Source: Cavia porcellus (lineage: Eukaryota; Chordata; Mammalia; Rodentia; Caviidae). From it: DNA of 64,000 bases. Below, one piece after another: positions 54,650-64,000 of the stretch; the stretch's first letter is position 1, and each line of letters begins with the position of its first letter. The stretch lies in NCBI RefSeq assembly GCF_034190915.1, contig NW_026947484.1, positions 141,210,982 to 141,274,981 on the forward strand, given 5' to 3'. Both the position numbers and the translations under genes were made by a program. The notes beneath the pieces are model-generated. The model was not told the DNA's origin. It ran no database searches and worked only from the letters and a program-made list of their open reading frames with translations.

Positions 54650-55900
54650 CACCCCTCATCTGCCTGGGCCTGCTCTATGTCCCATTAACCACAATGGGGT
54701 GCCTACTCAAAATAAAAACCATCACTTACTGGCTACTGTGCCAGCAGGATAAGTCTAAACACATCCCCTTCCTCCCAAAGTCATCTTATGCCTCTGCTTT
54801 TCCCATTGCCTAGCTCAGATACCAGAATCTGTTACTCAGCCTTCCCACCCACCTCAGTAGCCCAGTGAGCCTTGTAGTCTGCCACCTAATACCATTTACA
54901 TTTTCTCCCCCAGTCCCTTTCCCTTTCCACTAACAAAAGGTAGGCCTCATTACTTCCCACTTAACCTACTGGAATACCCTTTAGCTAGGTTCCTCCCTTT
55001 CCATCCTAAACTCTTCTGTTCCCTAAATTTTCCTTAAGCCTAACCAGTAAAGATCCCTGTCCAGGGCCAGAGATTTAGCTCAATGGCCCAAGTGCCTACC
55101 TGGCAAGCACAAAGTTGTGAGTTCAATCCCGATACCAAAAAAAAAAAAAAAAAAAAAAAAGATTCCTGCCCTATAGGTTCATTTCCAGATTCTCACTCTG
55201 CACTCCATGCCCTGCTTCATTTTTAGTCTCCTCTCCTACTAGGCACCTAAACAATGTTATTGTGCATCCAGAGCACCTGTGGAGTAAGGCAAACCAGTGC
55301 TTGCCTGCTGAGGCTGTGTTTTAAAGTCTTCCTCCCCTCCCTGTCCCCTAAGCAGTTGACTTGCTTCCAGGTGATGCTGAACTCCGTCTGCTCTGGGCCT
55401 GTTACCCTGGCCAGGTTTTTAGGTCCCACTAAGCCCAAGTTCTCATCACAGCCCTGGCCAATGGTGCTATCTCCTCAGTCTGAAACTCACTATCTTCATT
55501 TCTACCTGTTGAGATTTTTTTTCATGCTTTAAGGCCCAGCTCAAATATCTCCTTGAAGCGTCTTATCAGTCCAGGTGGGTAGAGTGTAAACTCCTTAGTG
55601 TTAAAGTTAAGGTATCTTCACTGTATTGTCCAGTTTACAGTTCTTACACCATTCCCTGAGCTCCCAGCATTCTGAAATGCAACTTCTCTACAGGCTCTTC
55701 ACACAGACCTCTCCAGGACTAGTGAGCTCCTGCTCTTTTTCTCTCTCCTACCCTTCCTAGCCTCCTAAACTGAGTCCTACTGGAAAAATTCAGCTCCTAT
55801 GTCACTTTCTCCTTGGCACATTAATCACCACGTCTTTCTTGATTCTCCACAGGCACTAAGTCCCTGTTTCCAGTACTTCTCCAAACCTTTGTAGCCTGGG
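54650..55900 (+). mobile_element. L2 LINE-derived block
   Basis: Long run of L2 3' wording: AGTGAGCCTTGTAGTCTGCC, CCAGATTCTCACTCTGCACT, AAGGCCCAGCTCAAATATCT, TGTCACTTTCTCCTTGGCAC. The tail is fragmented and an ID interrupts it at 55063-55159. Probably more than one L2 piece. Confidence 0.6.
55063..55159 (+). mobile_element. ID-like tRNA-derived SINE
   Basis: GGGCCAGAGATTTAGCTCAA, GAGTTCAATCCCGATACC, A22-like tail. Imperfect target duplication AGATCCCTGTCC / AGATTCCTGCCC at 55051-55062 and 55160-55171. Confidence 0.9.
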
Positions 55901-55904
55901 AGAG

Positions 55905-56400
55905 AAGCAAAGGACAGTACTGTATCTAACTTGTGTTCGCCTGTTTACCTCCAACCCTAGACTCTGAACTTGGCTAAGACTGTACTCTCAGGACTTGACA
56001 CAGGGATATACCGGAAAGAATCCTTTCCTCCCCAGCCACCCTCTGCCTGAAACATCTTTACAGTTCTCTGGGATCCTTTCTCTTCCTCTGAGTCTTCTAT
56101 ACTTGTTTTGTGCCATGAATTATACTGCAAAACCCCTGAGCAAAGAAACCTTGCAAGATTTTGCTCCCTATTTCCATGCCTGGCTCTTCGGCGTTGGCTG
56201 CAGGTCACGACACATTTGTGTGACTGAAGTGTAGGATGTTGTGCTCAGCTAGCTGCTGAACAACCCATTTAAAGGGTTAACTAATAACAGTTGGAGAAGT
56301 TCTGCTCCTCTGGGGGTATTTGCATTTTAATGGGAATCTTAAAAACCCAAAGGAAATGTTCTCTAATGGTGGATTTCGGGATTTGTAGAGAGGCCTTTTT
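55905..56400. other. Unique noncoding sequence
   Basis: No clear family. Faint L2 texture before 56200. Confidence 0.45.
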
Positions 56401-56404
56401 TTTG

Positions 56405-56443
56405 GTGGTAGTGGTGGTGGTGGTGGTGGTGGTGGTAGTAGAT
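56405..56443 (+). repeat. (GGT)n microsatellite
   Basis: About 11 GGT triplets with AGT interruptions, G-rich on the plus strand. Confidence 0.93.
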
Positions 56444-56466
56444 GGGAACTAGCAGCCTAGGGTCCT

Positions 56467-56484
56467 TTTTTTTTTTTTTTTTTT
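56467..56484. repeat. Poly-T run
   Basis: T18 run downstream of the GGT tract. Confidence 0.95.
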
Positions 56485-56489
56485 CCTAT

Positions 56490-57115
56490 CATGGGCTTCC
56501 TAGGGCAGTCCAGTGAAACCTATGGACAGAATAATGATCTTTAAACATGTAAATACATAAGGCTACAAAAATAGTTATAGCAATCTTAACATTAAATGCA
56601 TCCAATTTTCAGTACAGTAATATTTATACTTCTTTATTAAAGCATTAATAAAGTCTATCAGCTGGTCCAATTACTATTGTAATTTTGTCATAGTGATGAC
56701 TACTAATGATATTTGGAATACCTATGATCCTATTGGTAAAAAAGCCATAGACTGTTCATACTACCTTGGGCTGTTAGATATATTCATATTTTAAGGAAAA
56801 GATAAATCTCAGTTAAACGTTTGTGAACGAAAGAACTGGGAATGTAGCTTAATGTGAAGGCTGTGGATTCAATCTTCAGTTCCATACAAAAATAAAGCTC
56901 CCTTTTCTTCATCTGAGCTCTAGTCTTAGTCTCCATCCTGGAACCAGATTTTAAAACACATTGCTTAGCTGAGTCCCCTAATCTAAGTGGTCCCAAATCC
57001 AGTGTTTTCCAGACCTTAGTCTGTCTTTCCTGTATTCTCCTCTCTCTAGTGGAGTTCCCAGATTCCCAGGTTTACTCTTTTACACAAGACATAAAAAAAG
57101 AGAAACAAAATGATG
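56490..57115. other. Unique noncoding sequence with an ID-like half
   Basis: 56832-56900 resembles the ID-derived half of a composite SINE (AGAACTGGGAATGTAGCTTA, GTGGATTCAATCTTCAGTTC). The rest is not recognised. Confidence 0.5.
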
Positions 57116-57119
57116 TTCA

Positions 57120-57305
57120 AACTGGGCATGGTGGCATACTCCTATAATCCAATCACTCTGGGAGACTGAGGCAGGAAGATCAAGTTCAAGTACAACTAGG
57201 CAGCTTAGTTAGTGACTTGCTAGGCTCCATCTTAAAGTACAAAATAACAAAGGTCTGGGATGAATTCAGTGTGGATATCCTGGGCTCAATCCCTAGTACT
57301 GTGGG
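57120..57305 (+). mobile_element. B1+ID composite SINE
   Basis: AACTGGGCATGGTGGCATAC, ATCACTCTGGGAGACTGAGG (B1 part) then GATGAATTCAGTGTGGATAT and GGGCTCAATCCCTAGTACTG (ID-derived half). Confidence 0.88.
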
Positions 57306-57309
57306 CCTT

Positions 57310-57880
57310 ATGGTGATGGTGGTGGGAAGGTGTTAGGGTCTCCTTTATCAATTAAGGCATTCAGATATCAGGTTTGGGGGGAAAAAAGACCTGGAAGAGG
57401 GTGGGGCCAGGAGGAATAGGGTTTACTCCAAATTCCAAAGCAAGGAAGCAGCTGCAGAGTTTCCCTGAGAGTATCTGTAGAATTCAGAAGTCAGTATTAG
57501 AGTTAAAGAGCCCTATTCCAGGATGATCCAGCATAATATCCATTTTGGTCATTAATGCCAACGTGAAATATCATTTCATTGCTCTTGAAGCACCACACTC
57601 CCAAATGCCAGTGTTTCTTCTAATTTTGGTAAAAGTGTGCAGTACTCTTATACAGGAAACATATTCAGTTTCTTCCTAGTTATATGTATTAGTCACTCAA
57701 AGAAAATTTTCTCCTAGACAGTTCCAGCCTATCATCTGAGAGGCATATACCCCTGCTGTCAATGAATGGGTACTTACAAGATACAAGTAAAATTGAATAT
57801 TAGCTGTACATATGCATAACATATTAGCCTAGACAAATCATCATTCTATCCTCTAATTTTATGACATTTTCTTTTTTCTT
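57310..57880. other. Unique noncoding sequence
   Basis: Nothing recognised. Confidence 0.55.
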
Positions 57881-57884
57881 TTAC

Positions 57885-58040
57885 ATACTTTTTCCTTTGG
57901 TGAGCTCAGTCTTATTGCTGAATAACATGTCACTGTGTAGATAAACTACATTTTAGTTATCTGTTCATCAGTTGATGGACACATAGGTTGTTTCCACTTT
58001 TTGGCTATTAGAAATAATGCTGCTATAAATTCATGGTGAG

Positions 58041-58088
<48 letters not shown>

Positions 58089-58180
58089 TTTATTTCTCCT
58101 AAGTAGATAACTAGAAGTGCAGTTTCTAGATCATTCAGTAAATTGATGTTAAACTGTTGAAGAAACTTTTAAACTATTTT
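57885..58180 (-). mobile_element. L1 LINE 3' fragment (antisense)
   Basis: Classic antisense L1 3' wording: GTTCATCAGTTGATGGACAC, ATAGGTTGTTTCCACTTTTT, GGCTATTAGAAATAATGCTG. A (TA)n tract at 58047-58085 interrupts it. Confidence 0.75.
58047..58085. repeat. (TA)n microsatellite
   Basis: About 19 TA units within the L1 relic. Confidence 0.95.
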
Positions 58181-58309
58181 TAAAGTGCCTGCAGCATTTT
58201 ATTTACACATACAGAAATATGTAAGAGTTATAATTTCTCTCTACTTTCACTATTTGGTAGGATCTACCTGTTCTTGTTGTTGTTTGTTTTTAATATCACC
58301 ATCCTGTTT

Positions 58310-58600
58310 GTGGTATCTTACTGTTTACCAGATCTCCAGGTGAACCCCTTTTATTTCTGACCATGATGCCCCAAAGTTTCTAGTCAACTTAATGACTGGA
58401 AACAAAGCTTATGCTCTTCTTCCTTCCTCTTACGCTTACCGTGATACAAAAGTCAGCTGCCACCACCTTCCTTTCATCTAGCACTTGACATCGCTACTGC
58501 ATTCCCCTTCCCTCTCTAAATCTGTATCATTTCACACCTAAATTTCTGCAGTCTTCTAGCTTGTTTACTGTATTCTCTCCTCAAATCTTCCTTCCTGGGA
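58310..58600 (+). mobile_element. L2 LINE-like fragment
   Basis: C/T-rich L2-like run: CACTTGACATCGCTACTGC, ACCTAAATTTCTGCAGTCTT, TCCTTCCTGGGACTGCAG. Low confidence on ends. Confidence 0.45.
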
Positions 58601-58609
58601 CTGCAGAAT

Positions 58610-58895
58610 AATGGTCAGAATAGTACCATGAAAAGGGCATGGGTAGATGTGGAGTCAGGAGTTGTGTAATAGTTGGGAATCACCACTCATTGACACATGA
58701 TCTAAAACTAGTCCTGTCATTTGTCTGAGTCCACACCCTTCATTAAATCATTTAAGCTTTCTGATCTCCTGTTTCTTCATGTGCAAAATAAGTTACTAAT
58801 AGAACCTATCTTATAGAGTTGTCCAAAATGATAGAACTTCTTATAAAGCTCTTAGCACAGTGCAGGTATAGGGAAAGCAATCATTCAGTGCTGGC
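58610..58895 (+). mobile_element. MIR SINE relic
   Basis: GGGTAGATGTGGAGTCAGGA, TCATTTAAGCTTTCTGATCT, TTCATGTGCAAAATAAGTTA, CTCTTAGCACAGTGCAGGTA. Confidence 0.75.
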
Positions 58896-59041
58896 TTGTA
58901 CTATTTTGATGATTATCATGACGAATATTATTATTCATTATGGCAGAGCCACTCCTCAATCCTTCACATGGTTTTTATCAGGAGTAGGTATGGCTGTGAA
59001 TTTGAAAATGCTTTGAAGAATACCATAAAAATTGCAATGGT

Positions 59042-59126
59042 AAGGGCTGGGGATTTAGCTCAGTGACCCAAGTACTTGCCTGGTAAGCCTGAGGTTGTGA
59101 GTTCAATCCCAGTATCAAATGGAAAA
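59042..59126 (+). mobile_element. ID-like tRNA-derived SINE
   Basis: AAGGGCTGGGGATTTAGCTC, GAGTTCAATCCCAGTATC, short A tail. Target duplication AAAAATTGCAATGGT at 59027-59041 and 59127-59141. Confidence 0.95.
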
Positions 59127-59194
59127 AAAAATTGCAATGGTGTTATTTTTTACAACGTTTTTCCCTTGCTCAAGGAGATAGTCAGTGAAAAACA

Positions 59195-59345
59195 GCACCA
59201 AGATGGCAGGCTTTGCCACTAGCCTAGCATTCAAGTCTAGATCCTATGCTTTTTGTATAGTTGTGAGCCTTGAACAAGTCATTAGTCTCTCCATTTTGAT
59301 TTTCTCATCTGAGAAACCTGTCTCACAGATGGTGCTCAGTAAACT
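59195..59345 (+). mobile_element. MIR SINE relic
   Basis: GGCTTTGCCACTAGCCTAGC, GTGAGCCTTGAACAAGTCAT, CCATTTTGATTTTCTCATCT, GATGGTGCTCAGTAAACT. Confidence 0.7.
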
Positions 59346-59459
59346 AGTTTTTTAATTTTTTAAGAAAGAATTCACAGTGTAGCCTTCTTACATATTTTCT
59401 CTAAATTATACTTTTTATAATTACTTATCTTATTTATCCAACTGTATTCCTCCCAAACT

Positions 59460-59705
59460 CTCTATGCACATGGAGGAGAGGCTACAATAGAGATTAAATT
59501 CTTTCACCTCAGAGGAACTTTGGTTTTAACCTCAGCTCTACTACTCTCTTGCTGATTGTGAGTCACTTATCTTGGATGTCACTTACCTTTTTAAATAAGA
59601 AAGGATTCTCAACTGCAAAACAGAAAGGACAATTCATAAACACACAGGGTTACTATGTGCATTAAATAAGGGACAGTCCTTAGAATAGTGTTTGTCATGA
59701 GGATA
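59460..59705 (+). mobile_element. MIR SINE relic
   Basis: AACTTTGGTTTTAACCTCAG, CTGATTGTGAGTCACTTATC, TGTGCATTAAATAAGGGACA, TAGAATAGTGTTTGTCATGA. Confidence 0.65.
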
Positions 59706-59718
59706 TACTAATATCAAA

Positions 59719-59872
59719 TAGCCAGGTGTGGTGGTATATGCCTGTAATCCTAGCATTTTGGAGGCTGAGCCAGGAGGATTGTTGCAAGTTCAAGACTAGC
59801 CTGGGCTATTAAGTGAGCTCAAAACCAGCCTAAACTGCATAGTGAGACTATGTTAAAAGACACACACACACG
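59719..59872 (+). mobile_element. B1 SINE with internal duplication
   Basis: AGCCAGGTGTGGTGGTATAT, CATTTTGGAGGCTGAGCCAG, AAGACTAGCCTGGGCTATTA then a second AAACCAGCCTAAACTGCATA (the internal duplication), ending in a (CA)n tail. Confidence 0.93.
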
Positions 59873-60059
59873 GCCGCTGTCATTATGATCTTTTAAAAAA
59901 TTTTTTAAAATCTCCTTTGCCTTTGTTATTTCCTAATGCACTACCTACACATACACTGCTCCTTTTAGTGGTTTGGCTTGGCTCCCTATCTCTCCCTGCT
60001 GGATCATTCTTTCCTCTTGGTGAATCTACCTAGTCATATTCTTTGAGATCTGTTAAAAA

Positions 60060-60248
60060 ATTTTTTTTTGCAGTGCTGAGACTGAACCCGGTGCCTTTAC
60101 ACAGAAGTATATTCTTCCCTGTGCCCCTTTTATTTCAGCTTTAAGATATGGTCTCATAAGTTACTAAGTTGCCCAGGATGAACACAAACTTTTGAGTCTT
60201 CTGCCTGGCCTTGCAGAGGATTCACAGGCATGTGCCACTGTGCTCAGC
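60060..60248 (-). mobile_element. B1+ID composite SINE
   Basis: Minus-strand: TGCAGTGCTGAGACTGAACC (ID half), then AAGTTACTAAGTTGCCCAGG, CACAGGCATGTGCCACTGTG (B1). Confidence 0.8.
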
Positions 60249-60581
60249 TCATTTCAACTTCTGACCCTTCATGAAATTATCACTCATCATTCCAGAGCAT
60301 TGCTTTTTCTTTTTTGTCATTTTTTTTCTGAAAGTCTATACTTTGTGTATTTATGAAACATTTATTAGACATTTTATTATTGTTTTTTCTTAAGCTAGTC
60401 TGTAAGATGTTTTCAGTTTCTAATGAAACTCTTACCCTTACTTAATTAAGTACTAGACGATACCTTATGTGCTTACTAATTCCTTATTGGTAAAATTAAG
60501 AAAGCAAAAAATATAAATGCCATTGAGATTTAAAAACCAGGTTCTTGATTACCTGGTTAGTGTATTCCTATGGATCAAGAC

Positions 60582-61004
60582 TGTCTTAGTTACTTTTCTC
60601 ATTGCTGAGACAAAATACTGGATACCCAAAGTTAAAGAAGGAAAGGTTTATTTGGCTCACAGTTTATAAAGATTTCAGTACATAGACAGCTGGCTCCAAG
60701 AAAGGGTGGTGTGGTAGGGGGGCATCACAGAGGAGAAACAGTTCATGACAAAAGTAGGGCAGACAGAAGCCAGCAACAAAGCAGGCTACAAGGGACAGGC
60801 AACAAGCACGACCCTCTTTTTGTCCCTTATATCTTATCCAAGCTACCTGCCTGCACTTGTACCCTTAATCCTAGTATCACACTGTGAAGCAATCCCAGCA
60901 TCACATCCTTGATCCCAGCAGCATATACCAGCCACCTCTGAAAAACTCCACCCACCTAAGACTGCATGAGGCTTTGGGGAGACATCTAAATACAAGCTAT
61001 AACA
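60582..61004 (-). mobile_element. MaLR-type LTR, intact ends
   Basis: Starts TGTCTTAGTTACTTTTCTC and ends AAGCTATAACA, with a 5-bp target duplication AAGAC at 60577-60581 and 61005-61009, the length expected for these elements. Internal wording: AAAGGTTTATTTGGCTCACA, CAGCTGGCTCCAAGAAAGG. Solo LTR, no coding region. Confidence 0.92.
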
Positions 61005-61009
61005 AAGAC

Positions 61010-61605
61010 TGATCCTGGGCAAAAGTATTTATTCCAAAACATAGCACAGACTGAAGAAAAGGGTGTTTGGTAAAGAATTCAAAATCAAGATCAGCACGTT
61101 TAACTTAGTAAAGCCTCTCTTTATCAGCATCAATTACCTTGTTTTTGTTTTCCTCACTTGTTGGCATCTCTGTCCAATTTCAACTCGTTTCTACAATCCC
61201 AGAGGATTTATTGCCATCAGAAAGCCTTCTGAATATCTCTCCACTGGCTTTAATTTCTGTGAAAAGATCTGTAAGCTTCAGAATTAGCCTTTTCTTTCTT
61301 CCCCACAATATTCTGAGTGCAGATAATAGTTAAGGATAGAGGTATGGTCAGATAACTTCCTAAAATAAAACAGAGCTAGCCCTTTATTGTGCTAATTTCT
61401 CAAGGGTTACCTCTTAAATCCAAAAGTATGGAGAAGTGACATCTTAAACCCAAAGGCATAAATTTCTCTGGGTGAATTAAAAGAGTTTGCCAGGAACATT
61501 ACAGACGTGCTGGTGACACTGGCTGTGATAAAGTGAAATGTGGCCTTTCATTGCCCCTAAAATCTCCCCTATGGCCAATTCTATTTTGGACAATCCAAAG
61601 GTAAC
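61010..61605. other. Unique noncoding sequence
   Basis: Nothing recognised. Confidence 0.55.
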
Positions 61606-61609
61606 AAAC

Positions 61610-61855
61610 AATAATACTTAATAATAATACTTACTAAGCATTTACTGTGTGCCATGCAATATTCATATGTGTATACATGTAGTCACTTATTTATTCTCAC
61701 ACTGCCTTGAGAGGAAACTATTATTCTTACTACTATTCTTATGAACCTTAGCATGTAAGTAATTTTTCTAAGAACATACAGCTTACTAATGGCAGAGCTA
61801 GGATCCTAAATCAGAGTCTGACCTCCTAGAAATGGCTCTGTTGAATCATAAGTCT
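61610..61855 (-). mobile_element. MIR SINE relic
   Basis: TACTTACTAAGCATTTACTG, TGTGCCATGCAATATTCATA, AATGGCAGAGCTAGGATCC, AGAGTCTGACCTCCTAGAAA. Confidence 0.75.
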
Positions 61856-61904
61856 CTCTGTAGAAGCATTCTGGGAAAACAGGGGAACAAACTTCATAAA
61901 GAAG

Positions 61905-61926
61905 GTATCATCACCATCACCATCAC
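61905..61926. repeat. Short (ATCACC)n tract
   Basis: Four partial units of ATCACC. Confidence 0.8.
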
Positions 61927-62029
61927 AGCAGCCAAGATCCTGTGTGTATCACATGCAGGCACCATATAGAGTGCTGAGAAGACGGAGGCCTCTGGCCCCA
62001 CTACATGTCTGAATAAGTCTGACCTTCAG

Positions 62030-62525
62030 GTCACCTCAGATGCCTCGTCTTCATGAGGCAGTCTTTGCTTATACCCTCCCCCTCAAATAATGCCTCTCCT
62101 TTGATTGCCATTTCACTTTTTGCTTCTGCACAGCTTCTTATTTATTACCTTCTTTCTTGCATTGTGGTTATTTATATACATTGTCATGCAGCTGAGCTTT
62201 GTACGTTGCTGAGTCCTTTGCCTGGCTGACTCCTACGCATTCTTTAAGATTCTGTTCAGGTTTTTATGGTTTCTTCACTCTCCTGTCTGGGTAGATACTG
62301 CTCTTTTGTGTGCCCCCCAACACCTGGTATTTTCTGTATCATAGCCCTTATTATAATTAATTATAAATATTTACCTGTCAGTGTTCATAACTAGATAGAT
62401 TTTCACATCCCAACATTTGGGTGCATGTCTTATGACCCTTTATATACACTGAAATCTTCAGTATTCTGCACCTGGCACACAGTGAGCACTTACTAAACTT
62501 TTTGTGTTTTTTGAATGAATCTTCA
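62030..62525 (+). mobile_element. L2 LINE 3' region
   Basis: L2 order in two pieces: GAGGCAGTCTTTGCTTATAC, TGCACAGCTTCTTATTTATT; then TCCTTTGCCTGGCTGACTCC, TATTCTGCACCTGGCACACA, TTTTTGAATGAATC. Well preserved. Confidence 0.75.
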
Positions 62526-62811
62526 GTACAAGTTTGATTGAACCTCAAAGACATTGCACATCTGATTCATTTTTTTGGATCTCTTAAGATGCCCTGCACT
62601 TAGTAGATGCTTGATAAATATAGCAGTGATAAATTATTCAAAAATGAAAGAAGTATAGGATTCTGCTCTTGGGATATAAGGGGAAGACAGACCTACAATA
62701 AAAGGTAGATGACATTAAGTTTGCATATGTAGGCTATGTTTTAAAATTGGTAACATAAACAACTACTGAAAAGAATAATATTTTTTTATTTTGCCTGAAG
62801 TTACTTGGATA

Positions 62812-62957
62812 ATAAAATGTAGAGGGTCAGGAAGATCACAAATTTAAGATCAAGCTGGCCACTGTAACAACTTAACAAGACCCTGCCCCAAAATTGAAAA
62901 AGGTTGGGAGTATACCTCAGTGTGGAAGCCCTGGGTTCAATATTTAGTACCACAAAA
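62812..62957 (+). mobile_element. B1+ID composite SINE, 5' truncated
   Basis: TAGAGGGTCAGGAAGATCAC, AAGCTGGCCACTGTAACAAC (B1 part), then GTTGGGAGTATACCTCAGTG, GGGTTCAATATTTAGTACCA (ID-derived half). Confidence 0.8.
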
Positions 62958-62979
62958 AAGTCCAAAGTTTAAACTCCAG

Positions 62980-63326
62980 TGTTATAGTTTGTGTCTAGGT
63001 GGCCCTCCAAGCCTCATGCAGTTGTGGAGGCAGCTGAATCCAGCATTTGTAGTTGGCTGGTTGTCTAGCACTGGCATTGGCAGGGTGAGTGCTGCACCCA
63101 TCCAGAGGCAGAGCTGATATGCAATGTAAGGGTGGGAAAAAGGCATGTTTTTTCCTCTTGCCACTTGCAGCTGATATAAACAGCTGTTCCTCAGTCATGC
63201 TGCCCTGCTTTGGAGCCAGCTGAGTATGGAGTGAAACCTCCAAAACTGTAAGAAATAAACCTTTCTTTCCTTCATGTTGGGCATCAGATATTTTGTCTCA
63301 GCAACCAGAGAAAAGTAACCAAGACA
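62980..63326 (+). mobile_element. MaLR-type LTR, plus strand
   Basis: Plus-strand LTR from TGTTATAGTTTGTGTCTAGG to AAAAGTAACCAAGACA, with the poly(A) signal AATAAA at about 63255 after CCTCCAAAACTGTAAGAAAT. It has TG...CA ends. Internal coding absent. Opposite orientation to the other three MaLR LTRs here. Confidence 0.85.
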
Positions 63327-63427
63327 CCAAGTCTATATAACTGCAAAGCCAGTATTATTTCTCTTATCCATACTGTTAGGATCTTAGGGTAGTAAGACCC
63401 TGGAGAGGAATTACAGAGGAATTAATT

Positions 63428-63547
63428 AGAGAGGAATAGTAATATCAGCACTCAGGATGCTGAGGCAGGAGTATTGTTTCAAGTTCAAAACCAGCCTGGG
63501 GTACAAAGTGAGCCCAAAGTCAGCCTGAACTGCACAGGGAGAGACTT
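63428..63547 (+). mobile_element. B1 SINE, partial, with internal duplication
   Basis: AGCACTCAGGATGCTGAGGC, AAAACCAGCCTGGGGTACAA, then AGTCAGCCTGAACTGCACAG (the internal duplicate). 5' end truncated. Confidence 0.85.
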
Positions 63548-63549
63548 TA

Positions 63550-63870
63550 AGGAACACTAACAATTATGAGACAAAAGGAAGAATTTAAATCGAAAAAGAA
63601 GACAAAACCAGAATATCATCACTTTTAGGAATTCAAAACTGAAGGGTAAAAGGAGGGAGACTTCATTGGATGGAATTAACAATTAGGTTTGACCATCTTG
63701 GAAGGAGCATTTTGGTAGAGTGACTGGGTTATTTGCAGAGGGGGAGACAGAAATATGGGAAGAGAACACAGGTTAACATTTGGATAAATTTGGAATACAA
63801 AAGCAAGAGAGGGTATTGCTGTAAAGAAGGATTTTGAGAAAGGCACTAAAGCTAGGGGTGAGAAGCCAAT
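63550..63870. other. Unique noncoding sequence
   Basis: Nothing recognised. Confidence 0.5.
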
Positions 63871-63874
63871 AGAA

Positions 63875-64000
63875 AACCAAATGTGGTGGTGCACCCCTGT
63901 AACCTCGGTGCTTGGGAAGCTCAGGCAGGAGGACTGCTGTGAGTTCGAGACCAGCCTGTGCTACAAAGTGAGTCCAAGGCCAACCTGAGCTATATAGTGA
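63875..64000 (+). mobile_element. B1 SINE, cut by window end
   Basis: AAATGTGGTGGTGCACCCCT, GGAAGCTCAGGCAGGAGGAC, TTCGAGACCAGCCTGTGCTA and a second CAAGGCCAACCTGAGCTATA. It includes the internal duplication and continues past the window. Confidence 0.9.

Noticed and set aside
1..64000. CRISPR arrays, operons or bacterial genes
   Set aside because: Repeats are microsatellites and mammalian transposable elements; no bacterial gene pattern or ribosome-binding signals occur.

Overview
The window reads as a mammalian nuclear intergenic or long-intron segment, most likely from a rodent. No coding exon could be assigned to a known protein. Intron-like AT-rich sequence, (CA)n/(TG)n microsatellites, dense SINEs and old mammalian-wide repeats (MIR, L2, L1, MaLR LTRs, a hAT element) rule out a bacterial or viral source. 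Two young SINE types point to a rodent: B1 (7SL-derived) copies, several with the internal tandem duplication, and monomeric tRNA-derived ID-like elements with an A box near TAGCTCAGTGG and a B box near GAGTTCAATCC. Composite B1+ID dimers also occur. The mix and ID wording suggest a castorimorph such as beaver, rather than mouse, squirrel or kangaroo rat. That assignment is inference from recalled family features.

Layout. 0-10 kb: mostly unique sequence with MIR/L2 relics, a (CA)23 tract, one hAT relic, an exact 36-bp repeat present twice, and a MIR nested in a MIR. 10.2-11.5 kb: the only GC-richer, purine-rich, TG-repeat-flanked block; it looks like a promoter or first-exon region and contains one well-formed splice-acceptor/donor pair. 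11.5-22 kb: quiet sequence with MIR/L2 relics and an ID insertion. 22-29 kb: a MaLR LTR, then a likely conserved noncoding block (23.2-24.1 kb) containing an ancient CR1/L3-like reverse-transcriptase fossil; a second such fossil lies on the other strand at 28.2 kb. A 52-bp inverted repeat spans 26.4-28.5 kb. 30-33 kb: a ~229-bp direct duplication, with an L2 copy between the units. 34-49 kb: SINE-rich, with CTCF-like motifs at 39.8, 41.1 and 47.6 kb and a strong homeodomain/SOX-type conserved-element candidate at 44.23-44.54 kb. 49-64 kb: AT-rich L1 relics, a long L2-derived block (54.6-55.9 kb), two MaLR LTRs and several SINEs.

Interpretation. The window behaves like regulatory landscape around a developmental gene rather than a gene body: candidate enhancers, CTCF-like sites and an orphan promoter-like block, but no open reading frame that resembles a known protein. 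Open frames over about 100 codons are microsatellite-, repeat- or GC-driven. Repeat names are by pattern recognition; no database search was run, so boundaries are approximate unless target-site duplications are given.
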